Assembly (NCBI RefSeq): GCF_013822795.1
Contig: NZ_PNLB01000014.1
Coordinates: 1-64,000, forward strand
Source: Phenylobacterium sp.
GTDB lineage: Bacteria > Pseudomonadota > Alphaproteobacteria > Caulobacterales > Caulobacteraceae
Direction: 5' to 3'
Length of the DNA stretch: 64,000 nucleotides
The position numbers were made by a program, and so were the translations under genes. The notes below the pieces were generated by a model. That model was not told the origin of the DNA and did not search any database. It saw nothing but the letters and a program-made list of their open reading frames with translations. Numbering within the stretch: position 1 is the first letter of the stretch; every line of letters starts with the position of its first letter. Positions 17,664-25,625 of this stretch are shown one piece after another.

Positions 17664-18560
17664 TCAGGTCCGCAAGGTGTCGGCCAGCAGCCGGCCCTCG
17701 GCGGCGCGGCTGGAGCCGGCCCGCCAGGCGACGACGATCTCGCGGCTGGGATGGTCGGCCTCCAGCGGCATCACCGCCACGTCGGCCGCGTCGGTCAGGC
17801 CGGCGGCCACGGCCATCGCCGGCAGGAAGGTCACCCCCAGGCCCGAGCCGACCATCTGCACCAAGGTCGGCAGCGAGGTGGCCGCGAAGGCCTCCTCCTC
17901 GCCGGTGGCCTTGGGCGGCTTGAGCCCGCAGGCGGCCAGGGCGTGGTCGCGCAGGCAGTGGCCGTCCTCCAGCAGGATCAGGTCCTCGTTCTCCAACGCC
18001 GACGGCGGGGCGGCGGCTTCGCGCGCCAGCGGGTGGTTGCCCGGCAGGGCGGCGAGCAACTCGTCATCGGCGACGTGGGCGTGAGCCAGGCCGCTCATGT
18101 CGTACGGCAGGGCGATCAGCGCGGCGTCCAGCTGCCCGGCCTTGAGCAGGGCGATCAGCCGATGGGTCAGGTCCTCGCGCAGATAGAGCCGCAGCTTGGG
18201 GAAACGCGTACGCAGCAGCGGCAGCGCCCGCGGCAACAGGAACGGGGCGACGGTCGGAATCACCCCCAGCCGAAAGCGACCGGTCAGCGGCTGGCCGGCG
18301 TTGCGGGCCGACTGCACCAGCTCCTCGGCCTCGTTGAGGATGGTCGTCGCCTTGCCCAGCGCCACCTCGCCGACCGCGGTCAGGATCACGCCCGAGCGCG
18401 CACGGTCGACGACCGGACCGCCGAGGATCTTCTCCAGTTCCTGCACGCCCGCCGACAGGGTGGGCTGGGTGACATGCGCCGCGTCGGCGGCGCGGCCGAA
18501 GGAACCATGCTCGGCCAGGAGCTTGAGGTACTGGAGCTGTCGGAGGGTGGGGAGACTCAT
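17664..18560 (-). CDS. oxyR: Hydrogen peroxide sensor OxyR (LysR family)
   Basis: 298 residues. N-terminal LysR helix-turn-helix (LAEHGSFGRAADAAHVTQPTLSAGV), then the substrate domain with the OxyR redox pair C202 and C211 in LLEDGHCLRDHALAAC, nearly identical to E. coli OxyR around Cys199/Cys208. The start at 18560 gives MSLPTLRQLQYL. It is divergent from ahpC, with a full OxyR-type site in the 121-base gap, so it should activate ahpC upon peroxide and may repress itself. Confidence 0.95.
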   Translation of the reverse strand: MSLPTLRQLQYLKLLAEHGSFGRAADAAHVTQPTLSAGVQELEKILGGPVVDRARSGVILTAVGEVALGKATTILNEAEELVQSARNAGQPLTGRFRLGVIPTVAPFLLPRALPLLRTRFPKLRLYLREDLTHRLIALLKAGQLDAALIALPYDMSGLAHAHVADDELLAALPGNHPLAREAAAPPSALENEDLILLEDGHCLRDHALAACGLKPPKATGEEEAFAATSLPTLVQMVGSGLGVTFLPAMAVAAGLTDAADVAVMPLEADHPSREIVVAWRAGSSRAAEGRLLADTLRT

Positions 18561-18569
18561 GCCTTCAAG

Positions 18570-18606
18570 ATAGGAATTATCTATCCGAAAGCCAGAAACT
18601 ATCGAT
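18570..18606 (+). promoter_or_regulatory. OxyR binding site between oxyR and ahpC
   Basis: Four tetranucleotides with exact 7-base spacing: ATAG (18570), CTAT (18581), CCAG (18592), CGAT (18603), against the OxyR consensus ATAG-N7-CTAT-N7-ATAG-N7-CTAT. The first two are perfect, the last two share half the bases. A -35-like TTGGCC begins at the right edge, consistent with activation of ahpC. Confidence 0.65.
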
Positions 18607-18681
18607 TGGCCTTTTGTGCGCTGCAGCACTATCTCAGCGGCACGGCTTCGGCCGAACAGTTCAAATCACTTGGAGAGATCG

Positions 18682-19236
<555 letters not shown>

Positions 19237-19285
19237 AGGCCACCAGCGGACGGGCGGGTCGCGCGACCTGCCCGCACGCCGTCAA

Positions 19286-19335
19286 CGTCCGGGCCGCTGC
19301 TCCTCCCCGCACGGCCCGGACGCCTCTTTCCCCCT
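19286..19335 (+). terminator. Intrinsic terminator-like hairpin after ahpC
   Basis: Perfect 11-base stem CGTCCGGGCCG (19286-19296) with CGGCCCGGACG (19312-19322), 15-base loop, followed by a pyrimidine tract CCTCTTTCCCCCTTT. It may be partial, letting some transcription into ahpD. Confidence 0.65.
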
Positions 19336-19401
19336 TTATCCTGACGTAAGCGTCGCCGAGACTGGCGGACGCTTTCACGCGCCCAAAGTTTGGAGATTGC
19401 C

Positions 19402-19938
19402 ATGTCGCTCGACGCCCTGCGCGAGACGCTGCCCGCCTACGCCAAGGACCTCAGCCTCAACCTGTCGAGCCTGGCCAACGAGACCCTACTCACCGACCAG
19501 CAGAAGTGGGGCGCGTTCGTCGCCTCGGCCCACGCAGTGGGCGTGCCGGCGGTGATCAAGGCGGTCGACGCGGCCGCCGCCGCGGCCGGCCTCTCGACTG
19601 AGGCCGCGACCGCCGCCAAGGCCGCCGCCGCGATCATGGGCATGAACAACGTCTACTACCGTTCGCTGCACCTGCTCACCAACCCCGAGTACAAGACCCT
19701 GCCGGCCAAGCTGCGCATGAACATCCTGGCCAATCCGGGCGTCGACAAGGTCGACTTCGAGCTGTGGTCGACCGCCGTCTCGGCCATCAACGGCTGCGGC
19801 ATGTGCCTGGACGCCCACGAGTCCGAGCTGAAGAAGCACGGCATGCCGAACACCTCGATCCAGGCCGCCCTGCGCATCGGCGCGGTGGTCAACGCGGTCA
19901 GCCGCGTGGTCGCCGCCGAGGCCGCCTCGGCCGCCTGA
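19402..19938 (+). CDS. ahpD: Alkyl hydroperoxide reductase AhpD
   Basis: 178 residues, carboxymuconolactone-decarboxylase-like fold. The redox motif is C132-x-x-C135 with His139 in NGCGMCLDAHE, upstream Glu in the VDKVDFELWS helix. It reduces AhpC, in Mycobacterium via dihydrolipoamide. The start at 19402 (MSLDALRE) follows TGGAGA. It lies 165 bases after ahpC, beyond a terminator-like hairpin. Confidence 0.94.
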   Translation: MSLDALRETLPAYAKDLSLNLSSLANETLLTDQQKWGAFVASAHAVGVPAVIKAVDAAAAAAGLSTEAATAAKAAAAIMGMNNVYYRSLHLLTNPEYKTLPAKLRMNILANPGVDKVDFELWSTAVSAINGCGMCLDAHESELKKHGMPNTSIQAALRIGAVVNAVSRVVAAEAASAA

Positions 19939-19966
19939 CGCGCGTCTCCAAGATCGACGGACGTCC

Positions 19967-20008
19967 TTCCGCCCGCCCGGCCCATAGCCAGGCGGGCGGA
20001 ATCGTTTC
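19967..20008 (+). terminator. Intrinsic terminator after ahpD
   Basis: Perfect 11-base stem TTCCGCCCGCC (19967-19977) with GGCGGGCGGAA (19991-20001), 13-base loop, followed by TCGTTT. Confidence 0.7.
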
Positions 20009-20040
20009 CGAATGCCGCCTCCAGCCAGGAGGCCCGCGCC

Positions 20041-20625
20041 ATGTCCGTGTCAGACCGTATCCGGGTGCGCGACGTGCGCCTGCTGTCCGACAACTGGTAC
20101 GTGCTCAAGGCCACGACTTTCGACTGGCGCCGCGCCGACGGCAGCTGGCAGACCCAGAGCCGCGAGACCTACGACCGCGGCAACGGCGCGGCGCTGCTGC
20201 CCTACAACCTCGCCGCCCGCACCGTCGTCCTGACTCGGCAGTTCCGCTATCCGGCCTATGTGAACGGCCATGACGACCTCTTGATCGAGGCGGCCGCCGG
20301 CCTGCTCGACGACGCCTCGCCCGAGGAGCGCATCCGCGCCGAGGTCGAGGAGGAGACCGGCTACCGGCTGGGCGAGATCCACAAGATCTTCGAATGTTTC
20401 ATGAGCCCGGGCTCGGTGACCGAGAAGCTGCACTTCTTCGTCGCCGAGTACGACGCCGGCATGCGGGTCGGCGACGGCGGCGGGCTGGAGCACGAAGGCG
20501 AGGAGATCGGCGTCCTCGAACTGCCGTTCGACGACGCCATGGCGATGATCGCCAGCGGTGAGATCGCCGACGCCAAGACCATCATGCTGCTGCAGCACGC
20601 GGCGCTGAACATCTTCCGGGCCTAG
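20041..20625 (+). CDS. Nudix hydrolase, NudK-like
   Basis: 194 residues. The Nudix box starts at G87 ([22 protein letters not shown]), with the usual Arg before the catalytic Glu replaced by Ala, as tolerated in the NudK group, which has Lys there. Upstream beta strands ([30 protein letters not shown]) and the segment [18 protein letters not shown] are typical of GDP-mannose/ADP-sugar pyrophosphatases. Substrate is inferred. Its stop codon overlaps the MocR stop on the other strand in the four bases CTAG. Confidence 0.88.
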   Translation: MSVSDRIRVRDVRLLSDNWYVLKATTFDWRRADGSWQTQSRETYDRGNGAALLPYNLAARTVVLTRQFRYPAYVNGHDDLLIEAAAGLLDDASPEERIRAEVEEETGYRLGEIHKIFECFMSPGSVTEKLHFFVAEYDAGMRVGDGGGLEHEGEEIGVLELPFDDAMAMIASGEIADAKTIMLLQHAALNIFRA

Positions 20626-22073
20626 ACCGCGAGCGCCCGCGCCAACCGCGTCACGCCAGGCGCCATCATCCGCTCTGGAAAGCCCGAGAAGCCCAGCATC
20701 AGCCCCTGGCGCGGCGGCGCCTGGCGATAGAGCCGGCTGATCGCCCGCACGCTGACCCCGCCGGCTGCGGCCGCCGCCTCGACCTCAAGGTCCGAGCCGC
20801 TCCCCTTCAGATAGGCGATCAGGGTCATTCCCTGGTCGGGGACGTCGACCTCCAGCAGGTGGCCGAGCTGGGCCTCCAGCGCGCCGGCCAGGGCGTCGCG
20901 CTGCGCCTTGTAGGCCAGTCGCCGGCGGCGGATATGGGCGGCGAAGTAGCCCTCGCGGAAGAAGTCCAGCACGATCGCCTGGGTCAGGGTCGGCGGCTGG
21001 CGATCCATCAGCTGGCGGGCGTTGGCCAGGGCGGCGGCCAGCGGCTTGGGGGCCACCATGTAGCCCATGCGTAGACCCGGAAAGAGCGCCTTGTTGAGGG
21101 TGCCGACATAGATCACCCGCTCGCCGCCATCGAGGCCCTGCAGCGACTCCAGCGGCGGGCCCGAATAGCGGAACTCCGAGGCGTAGTCGTCCTCGACGAT
21201 CCAGGCGCCGGCCGCCCGCGCCCAGGCCAGCAGCTCCATTCGCCGGCCCATCGAGAGCGTCATGCCCAGCGGATACTGGTGCGAGGGGGTGACGAAGGCC
21301 ACGCGCGCGTCCGGGGCCGCCTCGACCCCGGCGGCGACCACGATCCCGTGCCGGTCGACCGGCGCATGGAAGATGTCGGCCCCCATCGCCGCCAGCGCGT
21401 GGCGGGTGGCCGGATAGCCGGGATCCTCCATCCACACCCGATCGCCCTCCTTCAGCAGCACCCGGGCGGCGATGTCGACCGCGTGCTGTGCGCCGGCCGT
21501 TACGATCACCTGGTCTGGCTCGCAGATCACTCCGCGCGCGGCGCGCAGGTAGTCGCTGATCGCCGCCCGCAGCTCGCGGTCGCCACGCGGGTCCGAATAG
21601 CCGAAGTGGACAGGATCGAGGTGGCGCAGCGCCCGCCGTGTCGAGCGCGACCAGGCGTCCTGCGCGCGAGCGTCCAGCAGGGTGCGCCCGCTGGTGAACA
21701 GCCGCTGCTCGGCCTGCGGCGTCGGCAGCGCCGCCTCGTCCAGCTCGCGGACCCGCGGCGGCAGCAGCGCCGGCTCATGCGCGGCGGGCGCAGCCGGTTT
21801 CAGTTCGGCCACCCCGGAAAGGTCGCCCGAGACATAGGTGCCCGAACCTGGACGCCCGACCGCATAGCCCTCGGCCAGCAGCAGGTCGTAGGCGGCCACC
21901 ACCGAGGCCCGCGCCACGCCCAGGCGGCGGGCGAAGTCGCGGCTCGACGGCAGCCGTTCGCCGGGCTTCAGCGCGCTCTGCACGATGGCTCCACGAACCT
22001 GGTCATAGATCTGGCGGATCACAGGCTCGCCGGCCTGCGGACCCCGCCACGGATAGATGTCGGCCCAGCTCAT
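20622..22073 (-). CDS. MocR/PdxR-type regulator (GntR HTH fused to aminotransferase fold)
   Basis: 483 residues. GntR winged helix at about 20-85 ([33 protein letters not shown]), a proline/alanine linker, then a fold-type I aminotransferase domain with the PLP-binding Lys near 328 in [17 protein letters not shown]. Such regulators sense PLP or amino-PLP adducts. The start at 22073 was preferred over 22115 because GGAG lies 7 bases upstream of it. It is divergent from the PNPOx-like gene, an arrangement suggesting that this is its target. Confidence 0.92.
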   Translation of the reverse strand: MSWADIYPWRGPQAGEPVIRQIYDQVRGAIVQSALKPGERLPSSRDFARRLGVARASVVAAYDLLLAEGYAVGRPGSGTYVSGDLSGVAELKPAAPAAHEPALLPPRVRELDEAALPTPQAEQRLFTSGRTLLDARAQDAWSRSTRRALRHLDPVHFGYSDPRGDRELRAAISDYLRAARGVICEPDQVIVTAGAQHAVDIAARVLLKEGDRVWMEDPGYPATRHALAAMGADIFHAPVDRHGIVVAAGVEAAPDARVAFVTPSHQYPLGMTLSMGRRMELLAWARAAGAWIVEDDYASEFRYSGPPLESLQGLDGGERVIYVGTLNKALFPGLRMGYMVAPKPLAAALANARQLMDRQPPTLTQAIVLDFFREGYFAAHIRRRRLAYKAQRDALAGALEAQLGHLLEVDVPDQGMTLIAYLKGSGSDLEVEAAAAAGGVSVRAISRLYRQAPPRQGLMLGFSGFPERMMAPGVTRLARALAV

Positions 22074-22174
22074 CAGCGCGCTCCGCCCGAAGTGGTCTGA
22101 ATAAATAGCCGGCATTGGATCGCCACGACAGTCCGCCGTCGCGCTAGATCGAGAGCCGAGAGGAGAGCCGTCGC

Positions 22175-22867
22175 ATGAGCAGCTTCATCCAGACCCCGCG
22201 CTCGCGGGCCCGCCGCAAGCCCGACCGCGCCGCCTATGACGAGGCGGCGGTGTTCGCCATTCTCGACGCTGGACTGCTCTGCCATGTCGGCTACGTGATC
22301 GACGGCCAGCCGTTCGTGACGCCGACCACCTACTGGCGCGAGGGCCGCAAGCTCTACTGGCACGGCTCGGCCGCCAGTCGGATGCTGAAGGCGCAGGCCG
22401 GGGGGCTGCCGGTCTGCGTCACGGTCAGCCAGGTCGACGGCCTGGTGCTGGCGCGCTCAGGCATCGCCCACTCGATGAACTACCGCTCGGTGATGGCCTT
22501 CGGCCGCGCGCGGCTGATCGAGGGCCTGGCCGCCCGGCGCGCGGCGATGGAGGCGTTCATCGACCGGCTCTATCCCGAACGCTCGGCCGAGCTGCGGCCG
22601 GCGACCGACAACGAGATCCTGCAGATCGGCCTGGTCGAGATGACCATCGAGGAAGCCAGCGCCAAGCAGCGCGACGGCGGCGTCAACCGCACGGCGGCCG
22701 ACGAGGAGTGGAACGCCTGGAGCGGGGTGATCCCGGTCGAAACCCGGCTCGGCGCGCCGATGGCCGACGCCCAACAGAGCGCCGGCGCGCCGCTGTCGCC
22801 GAGCCTTGGCCTCTACGAACCGGGCGCGCGGCTCGACGACGTTCTGGCCAAGGCGGCGCGGGGATAG
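22175..22867 (+). CDS. Pyridoxamine 5'-phosphate oxidase family flavin-binding protein
   Basis: 230 residues with a split-barrel fold: ILDAGLLCHVGYVIDGQPFVTPTTYWREGRKLYWHGSAASRML, the FMN-binding pattern of the PNPOx-like/FMN-binding family (COG3467 type). MNYRSVMAFGRARLIEG and the C-terminal WSGVIPVETRLGAP follow. It is probably an FMN-dependent oxidoreductase of unknown substrate rather than true PdxH. GAGAGGAGAG precedes the ATG. It is divergent from the MocR gene (101-base gap). Confidence 0.87.
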   Translation: MSSFIQTPRSRARRKPDRAAYDEAAVFAILDAGLLCHVGYVIDGQPFVTPTTYWREGRKLYWHGSAASRMLKAQAGGLPVCVTVSQVDGLVLARSGIAHSMNYRSVMAFGRARLIEGLAARRAAMEAFIDRLYPERSAELRPATDNEILQIGLVEMTIEEASAKQRDGGVNRTAADEEWNAWSGVIPVETRLGAPMADAQQSAGAPLSPSLGLYEPGARLDDVLAKAARG

Positions 22868-22875
22868 GTTCAAAT

Positions 22876-22991
22876 TGCTCCCCCTCTGGGGGAGCTGTCA
22901 GCCACATGGCTGACTGAGGGGGCTTACGGAGTCAGCTGTCCCCCTCCGTCTCGGCGCTTCGCGGCGATCCACCTCCCCCAGCGGGGGAGGC
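22876..22991. repeat. Type A repeat, copy 2 (inverted orientation)
   Basis: Same modules as the other type A copies but reading on the minus strand: GCTCCCCCTCTGGGGGAGC, then GTCAGCCACATGGCTGAC, the long-range GGGGG/CCCCC pairing, TCTCGGCGCTTCGCGGCGA and the outer CCTCCCCCAGCGGGGGAGG hairpin. It lies in the convergent gap between the PNPOx-like and SRPBCC genes, and is the only type A copy in this orientation. Confidence 0.9.
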
Positions 22992-22996
22992 ATTAG

Positions 22997-23524
22997 TCAC
23001 TGCGCTTTGCCGGTCTCGGCATACGCCTTCAGCCGCGCGACCTGCTCGCCGAGCACGCCGTCGACGGGGGCGGCCCAGGTCTGGGCCAACCCGCCCTTGG
23101 CGTAGCCGCCGACATCGTAGGTCAAGGTCAGCTGCGTCTTGTTCGGATCGCTGGTCTTGCCGAAGCCCAAGCCCAGATGCCCGCTCGCCCCGGTCGTCGC
23201 CAGGGGCCCCAGGGCGCCGGCCAGCCGCACGGCGTCGGACGCGGAATAGACCAGGGTCATGTGACGCACGAAGCCGTCGGGCAGCTTTTCGCAGAAGCAG
23301 CCCGACGCATCGATCGACAGGTTCTTGGCGTCGCCCGAATAGGTGTGGCTGCTGTTCCACCACTTGCCGATGTCCAGCGCCGCGGTCCGAACCTTGGCCG
23401 GCGGCGCGGCGATCTCGACGACGTGGCGCACTTGAAATCCAGCGGCCCCACTATCGGTGACCTCGGCGTGCGCAGCGCCAGCCATCGCGAGCGATATCGC
23501 GGCGGCAATGCCCAGCGTTTTCAT
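22997..23524 (-). CDS. Exported SRPBCC (START-like) family protein
   Basis: 175 residues with a signal peptide (MKTLGIAAAISLAMAGAAHA). The mature part has the SRPBCC pattern: VRHVVEIAAPPAKVRTAALDIGKWWNSSHTYSG, then KTQLTLTYDVGGY and the long C-terminal helix VDGVLGEQVARLKAYAE. It would bind a hydrophobic ligand in the periplasm; ligand unknown. It follows murI by 14 bases on the same strand and may be co-transcribed. Confidence 0.85.
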   Translation of the reverse strand: MKTLGIAAAISLAMAGAAHAEVTDSGAAGFQVRHVVEIAAPPAKVRTAALDIGKWWNSSHTYSGDAKNLSIDASGCFCEKLPDGFVRHMTLVYSASDAVRLAGALGPLATTGASGHLGLGFGKTSDPNKTQLTLTYDVGGYAKGGLAQTWAAPVDGVLGEQVARLKAYAETGKAQ

Positions 23525-23538
23525 GATCTTGGGCCTCC

Positions 23539-24390
23539 CTAAGCCTTTTCGAAGCTTAGCGGCCCTCCCCAGAAGGTCTCAACCAGCAAGTTCTGCGCGC
23601 CCGGCTCGCCGGTGGTGATGAACCGCCGCCCGGCGCTCTCGCCGGTGCGGTATTCCGGATGCTTGGCGATGTACGCCTCCAGCGCATCGGCGGTCGCCTG
23701 CGGCTGGTGGATCAGCGGGGTGCCGGGCTTCAGCGCAGCGCGGAAGATGTCGGCGATGATCTCGTAGTGGGTGCAGCCGAGGATCGCCCGGTCCGGGGCG
23801 CGGCCGACCCGTGTCGTCACCGCCGCGACGTGGGCCTCGACCGCCTGGGCCAGCTCCACCGCCCCGGCCCCGTTCTCGATCATCCGCGCCAGCTCGGGGC
23901 AGGGCTCGGCGAACACCGCCACGTCCTGGCGGCGCTTGTCGATCTCGATCTCGTAGACCCGCGAGCGGGCCGTAGCCGGGGTGCAGAACACCGCCAGGAT
24001 GTCGAGCTTCTCGACCTTGTCGCCCCGGCGTTCGGCCTCGTGCTCCCAGGGCATGCCGGTGGCCGCCTCGATGGTCGGGACAATGATGCCCAGCACGTTG
24101 ACCGGCCGCCCCAGCGCCTTGCGGTAGCCCGGCAGCCAGGTCTGCTGCAGCCGCCGCAGGGCGATCGCCGAGGCGGTGTTGCAGGCCAGCACCACCAGGT
24201 CGCAGCCGAGGTCGAACAACTGCTCGCAGCCGGCCCGGGTCAGGTCGACGATCTCCTCGCCGGTCCGCCCGCCGTACGGCGCGTTGGCCTGGTCGCCCAG
24301 ATAGATGAAGTCGGCCTGAGGCAGCCGCTGCACGAGCGCGCGGTGCACGGAGAGCCCGCCCACGCCTGAATCGAAGACGCCAATGGCCAT
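23539..24390 (-). CDS. murI: Glutamate racemase
   Basis: Supplies D-glutamate for peptidoglycan. 283 residues. Catalytic pair C70 in VVLACNTASA and C206 in LGCTHYEII, with Asp7 in FDSGVGG and the GDQANAPYGGRT loop. Length and motifs are typical. It is divergent from the TetR region; the twin TGACA palindromes at 24460-24490 lie 70-100 bases from its start. Confidence 0.96.
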   Translation of the reverse strand: MAIGVFDSGVGGLSVHRALVQRLPQADFIYLGDQANAPYGGRTGEEIVDLTRAGCEQLFDLGCDLVVLACNTASAIALRRLQQTWLPGYRKALGRPVNVLGIIVPTIEAATGMPWEHEAERRGDKVEKLDILAVFCTPATARSRVYEIEIDKRRQDVAVFAEPCPELARMIENGAGAVELAQAVEAHVAAVTTRVGRAPDRAILGCTHYEIIADIFRAALKPGTPLIHQPQATADALEAYIAKHPEYRTGESAGRRFITTGEPGAQNLLVETFWGGPLSFEKA

Positions 24391-24458
24391 GCCCCTGGAT
24401 GTAGCCGGGCCCGCGGCGGCCGTCCATGCAGCCGTTCGCCGAACTGCGGGATTTCAAA

Positions 24459-24490
24459 TTGACAACCTTGTCAGGCTGACATATCTGTCA
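24459..24490. promoter_or_regulatory. Twin palindromic operators over a TTGACA promoter element
   Basis: Two copies of TGACA-N4-TGTCA at 24460-24473 and 24477-24490, centres 17 bases apart. The first overlaps TTGACA (24459-24464), a consensus -35 hexamer. Seventeen-base spacing puts dimers roughly on adjacent helical faces, as in QacR/TetR-type repression. The likely ligand protein is the TetR product 390 bases downstream. Confidence 0.55.
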
Positions 24491-24608
24491 AATCAAGCGT
24501 TGCAGTGTGGTGTGTGAATCCAGCGGACGGCCCGAGACGCAGGCCGGCCGCACGTATTCCTTTTTCCCAGCGTCGCCCGCCAACCTGGACCCGAAGACCC
24601 AAGCAGCC

Positions 24609-24866
24609 ATGGCCCTCCCCGCCCGCGCCCCCACCCCTCCCGAAGCTCCGTCGCCGACCTGGCAGATCGGGGTCGAGGTCGACCTCGCCACCGCGCTCGC
24701 CCTGTCGCGCGCGGCCACCCGCGCCCTGCTCGAGCTCTCCCCGCTCGCGCACCGCGAAATCACCGCCGCCCTGGAACACGAGATCGACGTGCTCGAACGC
24801 CAGAGCGACCCCCTGTCGCTCGCCGCCGCCAATGCGGTGCGCCAGTACCTGCCCGAGGCCGCCTGA
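24609..24866 (+). CDS. Small hypothetical protein upstream of TetR
   Basis: 85 residues from ATG 24609; an in-frame GTG at 24507 would extend it by 34 residues. The N-terminus is proline-rich, then IGVEVDLATALALSRAATRALLELSPL and REITAALEHEIDVLERQ form amphipathic helices. No signal peptide and no family I recognise. It ends 14 bases before the TetR start, so the two form an operon behind the twin operators. No good ribosome-binding site is seen, so the start is uncertain. Confidence 0.55.
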   Translation: MALPARAPTPPEAPSPTWQIGVEVDLATALALSRAATRALLELSPLAHREITAALEHEIDVLERQSDPLSLAAANAVRQYLPEAA

Positions 24867-24880
24867 CTCCCCGGCGTCCC

Positions 24881-25540
24881 ATGCGGGTCAATCTTGAGGC
24901 CCGGGCCGCGGCGGCCGAGCAACGCAAGGCGCACACGCGCGAGCGTCTGCTCGAGGCCGCCATCTCGGTCATCGGCGAGAAGGGCCCAGACGCCTGCTCG
25001 ATCGAGGACTTCGTGGCCGCCGCCGACGTCTCCCGCGGGACGTTCTACAACTACTTCCCGACCGCCGAGGACCTGCTGCGGGCGGTGAGCCGCAAGATCA
25101 TCGCGGCGCTGACCGAGGTGCTCGACGCCCGGCTGCCGGCCAGCATGTCGGTGTCGCTGCGGCTGGCCACCCGCCTGCACAGCTACATCCTGTCGGTCAG
25201 CCGCGACCCGGCCTGGGGCTGGATGACCGCCCGCCTGGACGCCTCGCGCCTTGAGCGGACCCCGGTGCTGGAGGCCAATCTCGACCTGATGTTCTACGAG
25301 GGCGTGTCGCGCGGCGAGTTCCGCGACATGGATCCGGCCGCCGTCCGCACCCTGGTGTTCGGCGCCAGCCGCATGGTCCAGCGCGACATCCTGATGGGCC
25401 TGTCCAGCCCCGAGCACGCGGTCCAGGTCGTCGCCCTGGTGCTCAACGCCTGCGGCCGGCCCTACGAGCTGGCGCTGGCCGTCAGCCGCGAAGGCGCCGC
25501 CGTCGCCCTGGAGATCCAGGCCGTCCTCGACGCGGCCTGA
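24881..25540 (+). CDS. TetR-family transcriptional regulator
   Basis: 219 residues. N-terminal DNA-binding domain at about 15-65: RERLLEAAISVIGEKGPDACSIEDFVAAADVSRGTFYNYFPTAEDLL is the standard TetR helix-turn-helix. The C-terminal helical domain (about 70-219) would bind an unknown ligand and dimerise. Its probable operators are the TGACA palindromes at 24460-24490. A further inverted repeat sits at its 3' end. No transporter or enzyme gene is obviously adjacent. Confidence 0.9.
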   Translation: MRVNLEARAAAAEQRKAHTRERLLEAAISVIGEKGPDACSIEDFVAAADVSRGTFYNYFPTAEDLLRAVSRKIIAALTEVLDARLPASMSVSLRLATRLHSYILSVSRDPAWGWMTARLDASRLERTPVLEANLDLMFYEGVSRGEFRDMDPAAVRTLVFGASRMVQRDILMGLSSPEHAVQVVALVLNACGRPYELALAVSREGAAVALEIQAVLDAA

Positions 25541-25570
25541 CGTCACATTACGACCCTGTCATGTGACGTC
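25539..25570. repeat. Perfect inverted repeat between the TetR and M3 peptidase genes
   Basis: GACGTCACAT (25539-25548) and ATGTGACGTC (25561-25570), 10-base perfect arms with a 12-base spacer. It starts in the TetR stop codon. No T tract follows, so it could be a terminator-like hairpin or an operator for the peptidase gene. Confidence 0.6.
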
Positions 25571-25625
25571 GGTGCGGCTTGACCTTAAGGTCCGCGGCTC
25601 CCGATCAATTTCTCCTGGAGTCCTC

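Noticed and set aside
24505..24897. Alternative frame over the small gene before TetR
   Set aside because: Its product is Arg/Pro/Ser-rich and overlaps the TetR start; the other frame gives a normal helical protein ending just before TetR.
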